Source of the DNA: Acholeplasmataceae bacterium
Lineage (GTDB): Bacteria; Bacillota_I; Bacilli_A; Acholeplasmatales; Acholeplasmataceae
NCBI GenBank assembly: GCA_018399615.1
Contig: JAGYNT010000003.1
Location: 1-42,536, forward strand
Direction of reading: 5' to 3'
DNA: 42,536 nucleotides
Made by a program: the position numbers and the translations under genes. Shown one piece after another: positions 6,892 through 14,601 of the stretch. Positions within the stretch are counted from its first letter, which is position 1. The number at the start of each line of letters is the position of its first letter. Below the pieces are notes generated by a model, which worked only from the letters and a program-made list of their open reading frames with translations, was not told where the DNA came from and searched no databases.

Positions 6892-9048
6892 ATGAGCAAA
6901 CTCATATTCGTATCGAATCGTTTGCCCGTGACGGTGAAAAAACAGCGGAATAAAATCACGTATCAGGAGAGTGTCGGAGGGCTCGCTACGGGACTCAAGC
7001 AGTTTCACGAACAAGGCGACAGTCTCTGGATCGGGTGGCCGGGGATTTCATCCGATCGCACGACTCAGAGCGAACGGGAAACGATCCGAGAGAAGCTTGA
7101 AAAAGACTTTCAGTGCGATCCCGTATATTTGTCCGAGAAGGAAATCGAACGCTACTACGAGGGTTATTCGAACCGGACGATCTGGCCGCTCTTCCATTAT
7201 TTTCCCAATAAGACCGACTACGAGGCCAAGACGTTCAAGGCGTATCGGAAAGTCAACGAACGTTTCTTCGAGGCACTCGAACCGTTCATTGAAAACGACT
7301 CGGTCATCTGGGTCCACGATTATCAGCTGATGCTGTTGCCGGCGCTCATCAAGGAAAACCATCCGAATGTCAAGATCGGGTTCTTTCTTCACATCCCTTT
7401 TCCGTCCTATGAGATCTTTCGCCTGCTCGTCGATCGGGAGGCGATCATCAAAGGCTTGCTCGGTGCCGATCTGATCGGTTTTCACACGTACGGATATGTG
7501 CGCCACTTTTTGAGCAGCGTCCGAAGGTTGCTCAATATCGAGCACCATCTCTACAAGCTGAACTACAATGACCGAGTCATCGAAGTCGATGCGTTTCCCA
7601 TGGGAATCGACTACGATCACTTCAACCGATTTATCGATCATGAAACAAACGGGCCATCCCATACGAGGATGAAGACGATTCTTTCCGTCGATCGTCTCGA
7701 TTACACGAAAGGCATCATCGAGCGGATCCGCGCATTCGAGCATCTCTTGAAAAAGTATCCGAGATATCGGCGAAAGGTTCGCCTGCATCTGATCGTCGCA
7801 CCTTCGCGCGATACGCTCGGGTCGTATGAGATCCTGAAAAAACGAATCGAGGAAATCGTCAGCGAAGTCAATGGGAAATACGGAGATTTCGAATGGATGC
7901 CCATCTGGTTTTTATACCAGCGTTTCTCGCAAGCCGATCTGATTCGTTATTATCGTGACGCGGAAGTCATGCTCGTCACGCCGATTCGTGACGGCATGAA
8001 TCTCGTTGCCAAGGAATATATCGCGAGCAGAAAGGATAAGCTCGGTATGCTCGTGATCAGTGAAACGGCGGGCGCGGCGAGTGAACTGAGCGAAGCGATC
8101 ATCGTCAACACGAATGATCTTGAAGGCGTGGCCCAGGGGATCAGACAGGCGCTCGACATGAACAGGGAACAACAACGGACGCGCAATCAGATCATGCATC
8201 AGAGGCTCAAACGATATGATGTCGGTTTCTGGGCGAGTGAGTTTTTGAGCAGGCTCGAACGGATCGAGCCGCACGTATCGCTCGACTTGGCCGGAGAAAA
8301 GGCGATCAGGTCCATCGTTTCCGCTTACAAAGAAAGCGAACGACGGCTGTTGTTGCTGGACTATGACGGTACGCTCGTCGATTTCAAACCGATTCCGAGC
8401 CAGGCCTATCCGAAGAGCGGACTCAAGAAACGTCTGAAAGCGCTCATCGATGATGAAAAGAACCATGTCGTCATCATTTCGGGAAGGGATCAGAGAACGC
8501 TGGAGAAGTGGTTCGGTTCTTTCGATATCGAGTTGTTCGCCGCTCACGGCCTGTGGCATCGGCCCCGTGGGGGCTCGTGGCACATGACGCTATCGATCGA
8601 TAACGATTGGAAAAAAGCCGTCATACATATTTTGCAGCGATTCGTCGACCGTATGCCTGGGGCGCTGATCGAAGAGAAGACGCATGCACTCGCCCTGCAT
8701 TACCGGAATTGCGAACCGGAGATGGTAGCGGTCAAACTCGGTGAACTCAAGGATGCGCTTCTGTCCTTTCAGGAATCGACGCAGATCGAAGTCCAGCAGG
8801 GCCATATGGTGCTCGAGGTCAAGGACCAGAGGATCAACAAAGGCATTGCCCAATCGGTTCTCTTCGATCGCGGAAACTATGACTTCGTCCTTGCCGCAGG
8901 CGACGACCAGACCGATGAGGATGCATTCAACGTGCTAAAAAGGATTCGTCTTACCGAATCAAGATCGGATACGGCGATACGCGCGCGAACTATCGGTTGC
9001 TCGAAGTCGGGGGATTTCACGAACCTGTTGGATCGATTCATCGCTTGA
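6892..9048 (+). CDS. otsAB: Bifunctional trehalose-6-phosphate synthase/phosphatase
   Basis: The two steps of OtsA-OtsB trehalose synthesis are fused: UDP-glucose plus glucose-6-P to trehalose-6-P, then dephosphorylation. Residues 1 to about 460 are the GT20 synthase (SNRLPVTV, GGLATGL, WVHDYQLMLLP, FLHIPFPSYEIFR, DRLDYTKGI, TPIRDGMNLVAKEY). Residues about 475-718 are the HAD phosphatase (LLLDYDGTLVDF, VIISGRD, AAGDDQTDEDAF). Start ATG follows AAGGAGG. Odd point: between A5 at 8937-8941 and G5 at 9009-9013 the ORF reads LKRIRLTESRSDTAIRARTI, whereas the +1 frame reads IKIGYGDTRANYRLLEVG, the expected family sequence. One missing A and one extra G in homopolymers would explain it, so about 25 C-terminal residues are probably wrong as given. 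Trehalose is a typical compatible solute and stress protectant. Confidence 0.93.
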   Translation: MSKLIFVSNRLPVTVKKQRNKITYQESVGGLATGLKQFHEQGDSLWIGWPGISSDRTTQSERETIREKLEKDFQCDPVYLSEKEIERYYEGYSNRTIWPLFHYFPNKTDYEAKTFKAYRKVNERFFEALEPFIENDSVIWVHDYQLMLLPALIKENHPNVKIGFFLHIPFPSYEIFRLLVDREAIIKGLLGADLIGFHTYGYVRHFLSSVRRLLNIEHHLYKLNYNDRVIEVDAFPMGIDYDHFNRFIDHETNGPSHTRMKTILSVDRLDYTKGIIERIRAFEHLLKKYPRYRRKVRLHLIVAPSRDTLGSYEILKKRIEEIVSEVNGKYGDFEWMPIWFLYQRFSQADLIRYYRDAEVMLVTPIRDGMNLVAKEYIASRKDKLGMLVISETAGAASELSEAIIVNTNDLEGVAQGIRQALDMNREQQRTRNQIMHQRLKRYDVGFWASEFLSRLERIEPHVSLDLAGEKAIRSIVSAYKESERRLLLLDYDGTLVDFKPIPSQAYPKSGLKKRLKALIDDEKNHVVIISGRDQRTLEKWFGSFDIELFAAHGLWHRPRGGSWHMTLSIDNDWKKAVIHILQRFVDRMPGALIEEKTHALALHYRNCEPEMVAVKLGELKDALLSFQESTQIEVQQGHMVLEVKDQRINKGIAQSVLFDRGNYDFVLAAGDDQTDEDAFNVLKRIRLTESRSDTAIRARTIGCSKSGDFTNLLDRFIA

Positions 9049-9070
9049 AAAAGCTTGTTTCATCAGATAG

Positions 9071-9110
9071 AAAAGCCCCTCAGGTCCCAAAGGGATCCAG
9101 GGCTTTCTTT
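9071..9110. terminator. Probable bidirectional terminator between otsAB and the lipoprotein gene
   Basis: AAAGCCC at the left pairs with GGGCTTT at the right, and the inner GGTCCC/GGGATCC arms close on an AAA loop. TTTCTTT follows on the plus strand, and on the minus strand the stem ends in CTTTTC. It sits between the convergent otsAB and lipoprotein genes, so it can serve both. Confidence 0.65.
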
Positions 9111-9115
9111 CGTGA

Positions 9116-11770
9116 TCAGGATACGGTTTCCGTGATTTCGAAATCGATGGTTCGACCGATGGGAGCGTAATGGATGTACATGATCGTGATATGATATGTA
9201 CCCGCATTGAGTGTAATCGTCGTCGTCTCGTCGTAGGACTGTATGCGACGAGGTTGCCGGCATCATCGTAGATCGACAGGAAAGAGACTGCTGCTTACGT
9301 TCAGTTCGAGATCCGTCGTGTCGTCGATCGTCAATTCGAGAACTTCGAAGTCGAGTTCATGGTCCTTGGTGAACGTGTAGGCCCGATCCGGGCGTAATCG
9401 CGTAGGGATATGTGACGTCGTCTTGCAAAACGCGTTCGTCCGTGACGTAAAACGATGTCTGCTCGCGTATGGAGAATGCAGTCGTTTAAACCGAGGCGGA
9501 TGCGATAGGTTCCGGCGTTCAAGTGATAGATCCGCTCAGGTAGAGGTGTTTGTAGGTGAAATTGTGGTCGTTTTTTTCGTCATAGAGGCCGTAAGGGCTG
9601 ATATCGTGGGCGCGATCGACCGGGACGGATGCCGGTTCCTCGAGCGTGAAGACGATCGTCTTCTCGTAACCGGGAGTGTCCGGTATGTCTCATAGTATGC
9701 GTCCGGGCTTTGATCATAGGCACTCCAGTTTTCAAGGGTTTCGAGGTCGATCTCGACGTATGTTTCGGTTTCAACGGGACTTTGTGTCGCACGCATCTTC
9801 ATCGCGGTCAGGCGTGATCCGGCACAACGAGCTCGTAGCGACCGGGGAAGATAGATTTCCCGCTGATCGACGATGGCAAACGTCGAATAGTCTTTGATCG
9901 TCATGTTCATCGTATGTTTTGATCTGGATCGTTTTTCCCATTGACGGGCAAGTCCATGAAGTCGTCAAAGAGAACCTCGAACATGTAAATCGATTCGACC
10001 TCGACATCCAATCGGTAACGGATCGGTGGTCGTCATGGGGAACGAGGAAATCGTCTGAATACTCATTGGTGATCAAAACGGGATTGTCGGGTGCGGATCC
10101 GTATTGCAAGACGTCAAGCCCATGCGAAACAGTTCGGTGTGTAGCGAAATAGAAGAGGTTTTCACCGGGTGCGACCGGGATGTATAGGATGTTTCTTCCT
10201 GGGCGTGGTTCAGGTTAAAACACCGTCGTCATCCATGACATAGAGAGAGTTCTCCCGGATAGGGACCGGAAGAGATGAGTTGGAGCATGCCTCCTTTTCG
10301 GCGTCATAGCCGAGGAAGACATAGTCGTATTCACCTTCGAGTGTCGAGATAAAGGTATCGGCCTCGACTCTGTCTGGATTGTCGATGTCGGGAAGGGTAT
10401 CGTATGTTTCTGACAGGTCGACGTACACGATGTCATAGAGGATGGTGACTCGTGTCTCGATGAGATCTCGACGGGTAGTCACCCGCCGGGATCTCGTAGA
10501 TGTTAATGCTCATTACATGCTCACGGAAGGCATAATGCTCGATGGGAGGAATTCGACGACGCCCTCTTCGTCGCAGAGTTTGACATCGAGGCCCAGAGAA
10601 TCGACCTCAAGGGCATAGGTCCCCCCTTCGAAGGATGTCACGTAGTAGTTCGCCGTTTGGTTCGTAGAGGTGGTTCGTCGTCTTTTCGGTCATATCGGTG
10701 AAATCCATGTCGAAGCGGGTTTTGCCTGGGCATTTCGACCCGGCGAGGAAAGGTCGATGGCCTCAAAATCGCGCATAGTCGTATGTCGTTTCGACGGTAG
10801 TCGTCCTCTCTCATCGGTTTCGATTTGTGTCGTCGAGCGCTGAGCGCGATTCTCGTGGATTCGATCGTGGTCAACGTGTCGTATGAGACATACGGCATGA
10901 TTTCCCGCAAACACCGGGTCATCATCGGCCAATACGGAAAGAATCCTTGAGCTGTCCCGTGATGACATATGCGCCGTCTTCATAGGCATAGGTCCAGGTG
11001 TCGTCAGTCGATCCAGGACCGAAATCCATGTCGATATCGAGGTCCCTTCAAAACGACTTCCTCGATCAGACGACTAGAAAGAAACACCGTCGTGGTTTCC
11101 GAGTTCGGTCATGTAATGGGTATCGCCTTGTTTCTCGATGACGAAGCCGATGGAACGGTCGACTTCGACGGCGTAATAGAAGGGGGTTTCACGGGCGACG
11201 ATGACGGCATGCGACCGAGGTGATGAAATCATCCTGTTCGACTTCGATCTTCATGGTTATCAAAGAAAGCTCTTCGAATCGCTGACCAGAGGGTGAGCCA
11301 TTCGATCATGTCCGCCTTGACGGCGGATTTTCTTCGACGAATGGTCACCGAGGTCGTGGTGGTATTGGTCTTGACGGTCCCCGATACGTCCGTGATGATG
11401 ACATCGACAAGGGATGACAGAACAGGGTATTCGATCTCGACGACATGGGGATCGTCTCGCCATGTTCGTCGTAACGTGGTCATGGAAGGTCGTCGTCTCA
11501 TCGAGAATCTCGCTTCTCGACTCGATCACGATAGTCGATGCGGATATTGACGGCCATGGACGGTTCTTTGAGGGTGAAGGTGATTTTGACCTGATGGTCC
11601 GAACCCGTCGACGTAATCGACGCATACGCATGGTCGAGAAACATCTCATAGTTGTCGATGTCAATTCGTAGGCGTAGTCATAGAGTAATCGGGATTTTTT
11701 CATCCTCCGGGACATCCTCACAACCCGATAAAAAAAGAAAAACAAGCATCAAAATCGTGCAAAACTTCAT
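9116..11770 (-). pseudogene. Large repeat-containing lipoprotein gene, heavily frameshifted
   Basis: An ATG at 11770 with GGAGG 7 nt upstream starts MKFCTILMLVFLFLSGC, a lipoprotein signal peptide with lipobox LSGC; the frame breaks after about 29 codons. The next 2.6 kb has no long ORF, but stitched minus-strand frames give repeated beta-rich units like pre-peptidase C-terminal (PPC)-type domains. Examples are LNAGTYHITIMYIHYAPIG near 9160, LNAGTYRIRLGL near 9505, PGRYELVV near 9835, PAGDYPVEI near 10485, GGTYALEVDSLGLDV near 10615 and EDGAYVITGQL near 10965. Units recur about every 320-345 nt (roughly 110 residues). Linker pieces such as FTLEEPASV and ITFTLKEPSM also recur. The last frame ends RTIDFEITETVS then TGA at 9118-9116. 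Intact, it would be about 880 residues, anchored outside the membrane. Function unknown; adhesion or ligand binding is a guess. Its start overlaps the stop of the Fur-family gene (ATGA). Confidence 0.7.
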
Positions 11771-12170
11771 GTCTTGGCCTCCGTGTTATTTTCTATGTTT
11801 CTCCTGTCTTTTCGGCATGACGAGCAATAACCGTAAATCGTCGGATCATGGTGCGTGATGAAAAAGTCGTGCTGCGTTACGATCGTTCTTCGATATAGTG
11901 GATGTGACAGTCGATTTCGAGCATGCGGTGGCATTTCAGGCGAGGGATCATGTAGTGGTGATGGTCCTTTTGGTTCAAATAGTAGTATGTCGTGTTGTCG
12001 AGCGTGCTCTTTGAGATCAGACCATGCGCAAAAAGGTGTCAAGCATCCGGTAGACCGTCGGCCAGTTCATGGCAGTTGGATAATCCCACATGGATCATTT
12101 CCACACTTTGGGGTTGTCTTGTCTTTTCGAGGTAGGCGAGAATGGCTTTGCGCTGTGAAGTCATTCGCAT
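11767..12170 (-). pseudogene. Fur-family metalloregulator gene with frameshifts
   Basis: Stitched frames read a complete Fur/Zur/PerR-type repressor: MRMTSQRKAILAYLEKTRQPQSVEMIH (winged helix), then MNWPTVYRMLDTF (the family's TVYR recognition helix), HGLISKSTLDNTTYYYLNQKD, HHHYMIP, LKCHRMLEIDCHIHYIEE (metal-binding His and first Cys), and QHDFFITHHDPTIYGYCSSCRKD (second CxxC zinc site). At least three frame changes are needed, yet every metal-site residue is preserved. Start ATG at 12170 has GGTGA upstream; an alternative ATG at 12188 would be nearly leaderless from the promoter at 12198. The stop overlaps the lipoprotein ATG by 4 nt, so the two are one translationally coupled operon. Which metal it senses cannot be told. 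Confidence 0.8.
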
Positions 12171-12197
12171 ATCGGAATCACCGTCCATCCATAAAAC

Positions 12198-12206
12198 ATT
12201 ATAACA
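12198..12206 (-). promoter_or_regulatory. Extended -10 promoter for the Fur-family gene
   Basis: On the minus strand TGTTATAAT is a perfect extended -10 box just upstream of the Fur-family start codons. The -35 region is poor (TGATAC at 17 nt). No clear Fur-type operator is seen. Confidence 0.5.
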
Positions 12207-12342
12207 CATGAAACGCATACGTATCATGGTCGAATCGAAAAATCGGAGAATCGGCGATCAGATGAAACCAGCCAAAGGCAAGATGAAAAAGGCGGCAATT
12301 CCGAAGATTGGCGTGAAAACAGGGAAAACGGAGGATAATGAA

Positions 12343-12371
12343 TTGTTTTTTCGAAAAAAAGGTGATATAAT
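12343..12371 (+). promoter_or_regulatory. Promoter of the rimP-nusA-infB operon
   Basis: TTGTTT (12343-12348), a 17-nt spacer, then a perfect TATAAT (12366-12371). It lies about 50 nt before the rimP start and is the only good plus-strand promoter ahead of six tightly packed genes. Confidence 0.7.
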
Positions 12372-12423
12372 AATGACCTAAACGAGTGGGATGATGTCTT
12401 CCGCTCATTTTAATGAGGTAACC

Positions 12424-12864
12424 ATGAATTTAGAACGAATCAAAGAAAAACTGAATCCCATATTGGAAGCGAACGGCTTGACGTTTCACAGCATTCGCAC
12501 GAAAAGAGAATTCGGCGAAAACATCGTGGAAATTCTGATCGAAGGTTTCCCGATCGACTCGGCGTTGCTCGAGAAAATGCACCGGGAGCTCGTGGAGAAA
12601 CTCTCCGATGACGACCTTGATCCCAGATACTTTCTGGAGTTGTCGACGGTCGGACTCGAACGACCGATCAGGAACAAAGAAGATCTGCTGATGGCGATCG
12701 AGCGATACATCTATCTGGAATCACCGAAATACCGAGGAAACGGAACGCTCAAGGCTTTCGATGGAGAGACAATCAAACTTCACATCAATGACAAAGGACG
12801 TTTCAGGACGATCGACATCAACTATCGCGATGCAAGAAAGATTCGCTTTGCCGTGAAGTTCTAG
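12424..12864 (+). CDS. rimP: Ribosome maturation factor RimP
   Basis: RimP assists maturation of the 30S subunit. The 146-residue product starts MNLERIKEKLNPILEANGL and carries the conserved ISTVGLERPI-equivalent (LSTVGLERPIRNKEDLL) that ends the N-terminal domain, followed by the SH3-like C-terminal domain ending ARKIRFAVKF. The track's longer start (12391) is rejected because the ATG at 12424 has a TGAGGT ribosome site and the family begins there. First gene of the operon; an AGGAGG site leads into nusA 9 nt later. Confidence 0.92.
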   Translation: MNLERIKEKLNPILEANGLTFHSIRTKREFGENIVEILIEGFPIDSALLEKMHRELVEKLSDDDLDPRYFLELSTVGLERPIRNKEDLLMAIERYIYLESPKYRGNGTLKAFDGETIKLHINDKGRFRTIDINYRDARKIRFAVKF

Positions 12865-12873
12865 GAGGATATT

Positions 12874-13944
12874 ATGATTAGCAAAGAATTTTTCAAAAAT
12901 ATCGACGCCGTCGCCGAGGAACGCGACCTGTCCCGCGACCAAGTCATCGAAGCCTTCACGCAAGGCATGATCGCCGGCTGCAAGAAAGCGCATGACGTGC
13001 GCTCCTGCCGCGTCACCATTCGTGAGGACCGCAATGAGATCCTCGTCTACAAGCAGCAGCTCGTTGTCGAGGAGTACAGTATGGAAGTCGACAAGGCTCA
13101 CACGCAGATCTTGCTTGAGGACGCCAAGAAAACCAACTCGCGGATCAAGGTCGGCGAGTTGCTCGAAGAGAAAATCGATCCCAAGGAATTCGGGCACTTC
13201 GCCGTGCGCGATTTCAAGAGTCGGTTGAACGAAACGCTCGTCACGATGCAGAAAGAGAATCTCTACAATCATTTCAAGGCCTATGAAAACGAGATGTTAA
13301 CCGCGCGCGTCATCGATGTCGCCGACGATCACTATCGCCTGGAAATCGGCAAGGATCTCACGACACTTCTGCCGAAAAAGGAATCGCTGCCGAAAGACAA
13401 CTTCCATGTCGGCGATCACGTGCGGGTCTATGTCACGGACGTCGAGATGAAAACGAAGTGGCCGAAAGTCTTCGTGAGTCGGACACATTCGTCTTTGATC
13501 ATCCGCTTGCTCGAAAATCTCATTCCCGAGATCAAGGAAGGCATCATCGAAGTCATGGGGATCAGTCGTGATCCGGGTGATCGTTCGAAGATCGGCGTCA
13601 AATCCAATGATCCGAAAGTCGATCCCATCGGAGCTTGTGTCGGTGAGGGCGGATCACGGATCCGTGAGATCGTTCGGACGCTCAGCGATGAAAAGATCGA
13701 CCTGTTCCGTTGGAGCGACAATGAGCGCGAGCTCATCGCGAATGCCTTGCAGCCGGCCGACGTCGTCGCCGTGACAAGGATCAATCCGAAAGAGAAAAAC
13801 GCGCTCGCGATCGTCCCCGACGACCAGTTGTCGCTCGCGATCGGCAAGCTCGGACAAAACGTCAAACTCGCCGTTCAGGCCTGTGGCTGGAGCATCGACA
13901 TCAAGTCGGAAACGATGGCTCAAGGCGAAGGCATTCTTTATTGA
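12874..13944 (+). CDS. nusA: Transcription termination/antitermination factor NusA
   Basis: NusA binds RNA polymerase and modulates pausing, termination and antitermination. The 356 residues show the N-terminal polymerase-binding domain (SKEFFKNIDAVAEERDLSRDQVIEAF), an S1 domain (LTARVIDVADDHYRLEIGKD...VGDHVRVYVTDVE), KH1 (DPIGACVGEGGSRIREIV...EKIDLFRWSDN) and KH2 (AIVPDDQLSLAIGKLGQNVKLAVQACGW). There are no C-terminal acidic repeats, as is usual in Bacillota. AGGAGG precedes the ATG. The TGA stop is followed closely by rnpM. Confidence 0.96.
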   Translation: MISKEFFKNIDAVAEERDLSRDQVIEAFTQGMIAGCKKAHDVRSCRVTIREDRNEILVYKQQLVVEEYSMEVDKAHTQILLEDAKKTNSRIKVGELLEEKIDPKEFGHFAVRDFKSRLNETLVTMQKENLYNHFKAYENEMLTARVIDVADDHYRLEIGKDLTTLLPKKESLPKDNFHVGDHVRVYVTDVEMKTKWPKVFVSRTHSSLIIRLLENLIPEIKEGIIEVMGISRDPGDRSKIGVKSNDPKVDPIGACVGEGGSRIREIVRTLSDEKIDLFRWSDNERELIANALQPADVVAVTRINPKEKNALAIVPDDQLSLAIGKLGQNVKLAVQACGWSIDIKSETMAQGEGILY

Positions 13945-13964
13945 AAGGCGGTGTCCGATCAGAT

Positions 13965-14231
13965 ATGTCCAAAACGAAAAAAGTACCGTTACGGACTTGC
14001 GTCGTAACGCGGGAAGTTCTCCCGAAAAAAGAACTGATCCGAGTAACCGCGACCAAGGACGGCCATGTTTCGGTCGACCCGAGTGGCAGGGCACACGGAC
14101 GAGGCGCGTATCTCAAACTCGATGCCGATGTCATCTCGCAGGCCAGAAAGACGAAAGCGCTCGATCGGAAGCTCGAGACGACCGTTCCCGACGAGATCTA
14201 CGATCAGTTGTTGAAACTCATCGATGGATAG
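13965..14231 (+). CDS. rnpM: YlxR family RNase P modulator RnpM
   Basis: YlxR/RnpM is a small basic RNA-binding protein of the nusA-infB operon, reported to modulate RNase P activity. The visible family signature is PLRTCVVTREVLPKKELIRV (RxCVxxR...L.R) and SGRAHGRGAYLKLD. I choose the ATG at 13965 (MSKTKKVPLRTC, 88 residues). The track's TTG at 13941 overlaps the nusA stop and adds eight residues not seen in the family. A GGCGGTG sequence upstream is the likely ribosome site. The last 8 nt overlap ylxQ. Confidence 0.88.
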   Translation: MSKTKKVPLRTCVVTREVLPKKELIRVTATKDGHVSVDPSGRAHGRGAYLKLDADVISQARKTKALDRKLETTVPDEIYDQLLKLIDG

Positions 14232-14601
14232 GACACTCGGACTCGCCTACCGCGCAGCGAAGACCATCCTTGGAACGGAAAAGACGGTACTCGCGCTCAG
14301 AAAAGGCCATGTGAAACTCGTTATTCTGGCAACCGATGCCTCTGATAACACGAAAAAGAAAATCCATGACAAGGCCAGGACGTACGGCGCACGCGTGATC
14401 GAAGCGATTTCGACCGAACGCATGTCCCGTGCCATCGGCAAGAGAGGCATTAAGGTCATTGGCATAACGGACCAAGGTTTTAGTCGCCTATTGATGAACC
14501 ATAAAGGAAGTGAATATGATGTCGAACAGAAGATATCGACCAAAGAAAAAAACAACGAAAAAACCGGACACATCGAAAAAACCGCCGAAAAAGGTGAATG
14601 A
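14224..14601 (+). CDS. ylxQ: YlxQ, L7Ae-family RNA-binding protein with extended tail
   Basis: An L7Ae/L30e/S12e-fold kink-turn RNA-binding protein usually found between rnpM and infB. The core (residues 1 to about 98) shows LGLAYRAAKTILGTEKTVLALRKG, KLVILATDASDNTKKKIHDKA, ISTERMSRAIGKRGIKVIGITDQGFSRLL. Family members normally end near here. In this gene the frame stays open another 27 or so lysine/glutamate-rich residues ([21 protein letters not shown]) and overlaps the start of infB by 86 nt, so the tail is read in a second frame of the IF-2 N-terminus. The tail may be a mere by-product of a lost stop codon or an undetected indel. Confidence 0.85.
   Translation: MDRTLGLAYRAAKTILGTEKTVLALRKGHVKLVILATDASDNTKKKIHDKARTYGARVIEAISTERMSRAIGKRGIKVIGITDQGFSRLLMNHKGSEYDVEQKISTKEKNNEKTGHIEKTAEKGE

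Noticed and set aside
11293-11858. Several plus-strand ORFs of 68-85 residues at 11.3-11.9 kb
   Set aside because: They are antisense to readable lipoprotein and Fur segments on the minus strand and have no ribosome sites.
12199-12408. 69-residue minus ORF and a hydrophobic stretch (FGIAAFFILPLAGFI) upstream of the Fur-family gene
   Set aside because: Could be the end of a metal permease gene, since znuB-zur neighbours exist, but only about 20 residues read hydrophobically, there is no start, and the rimP promoter lies in the same stretch.
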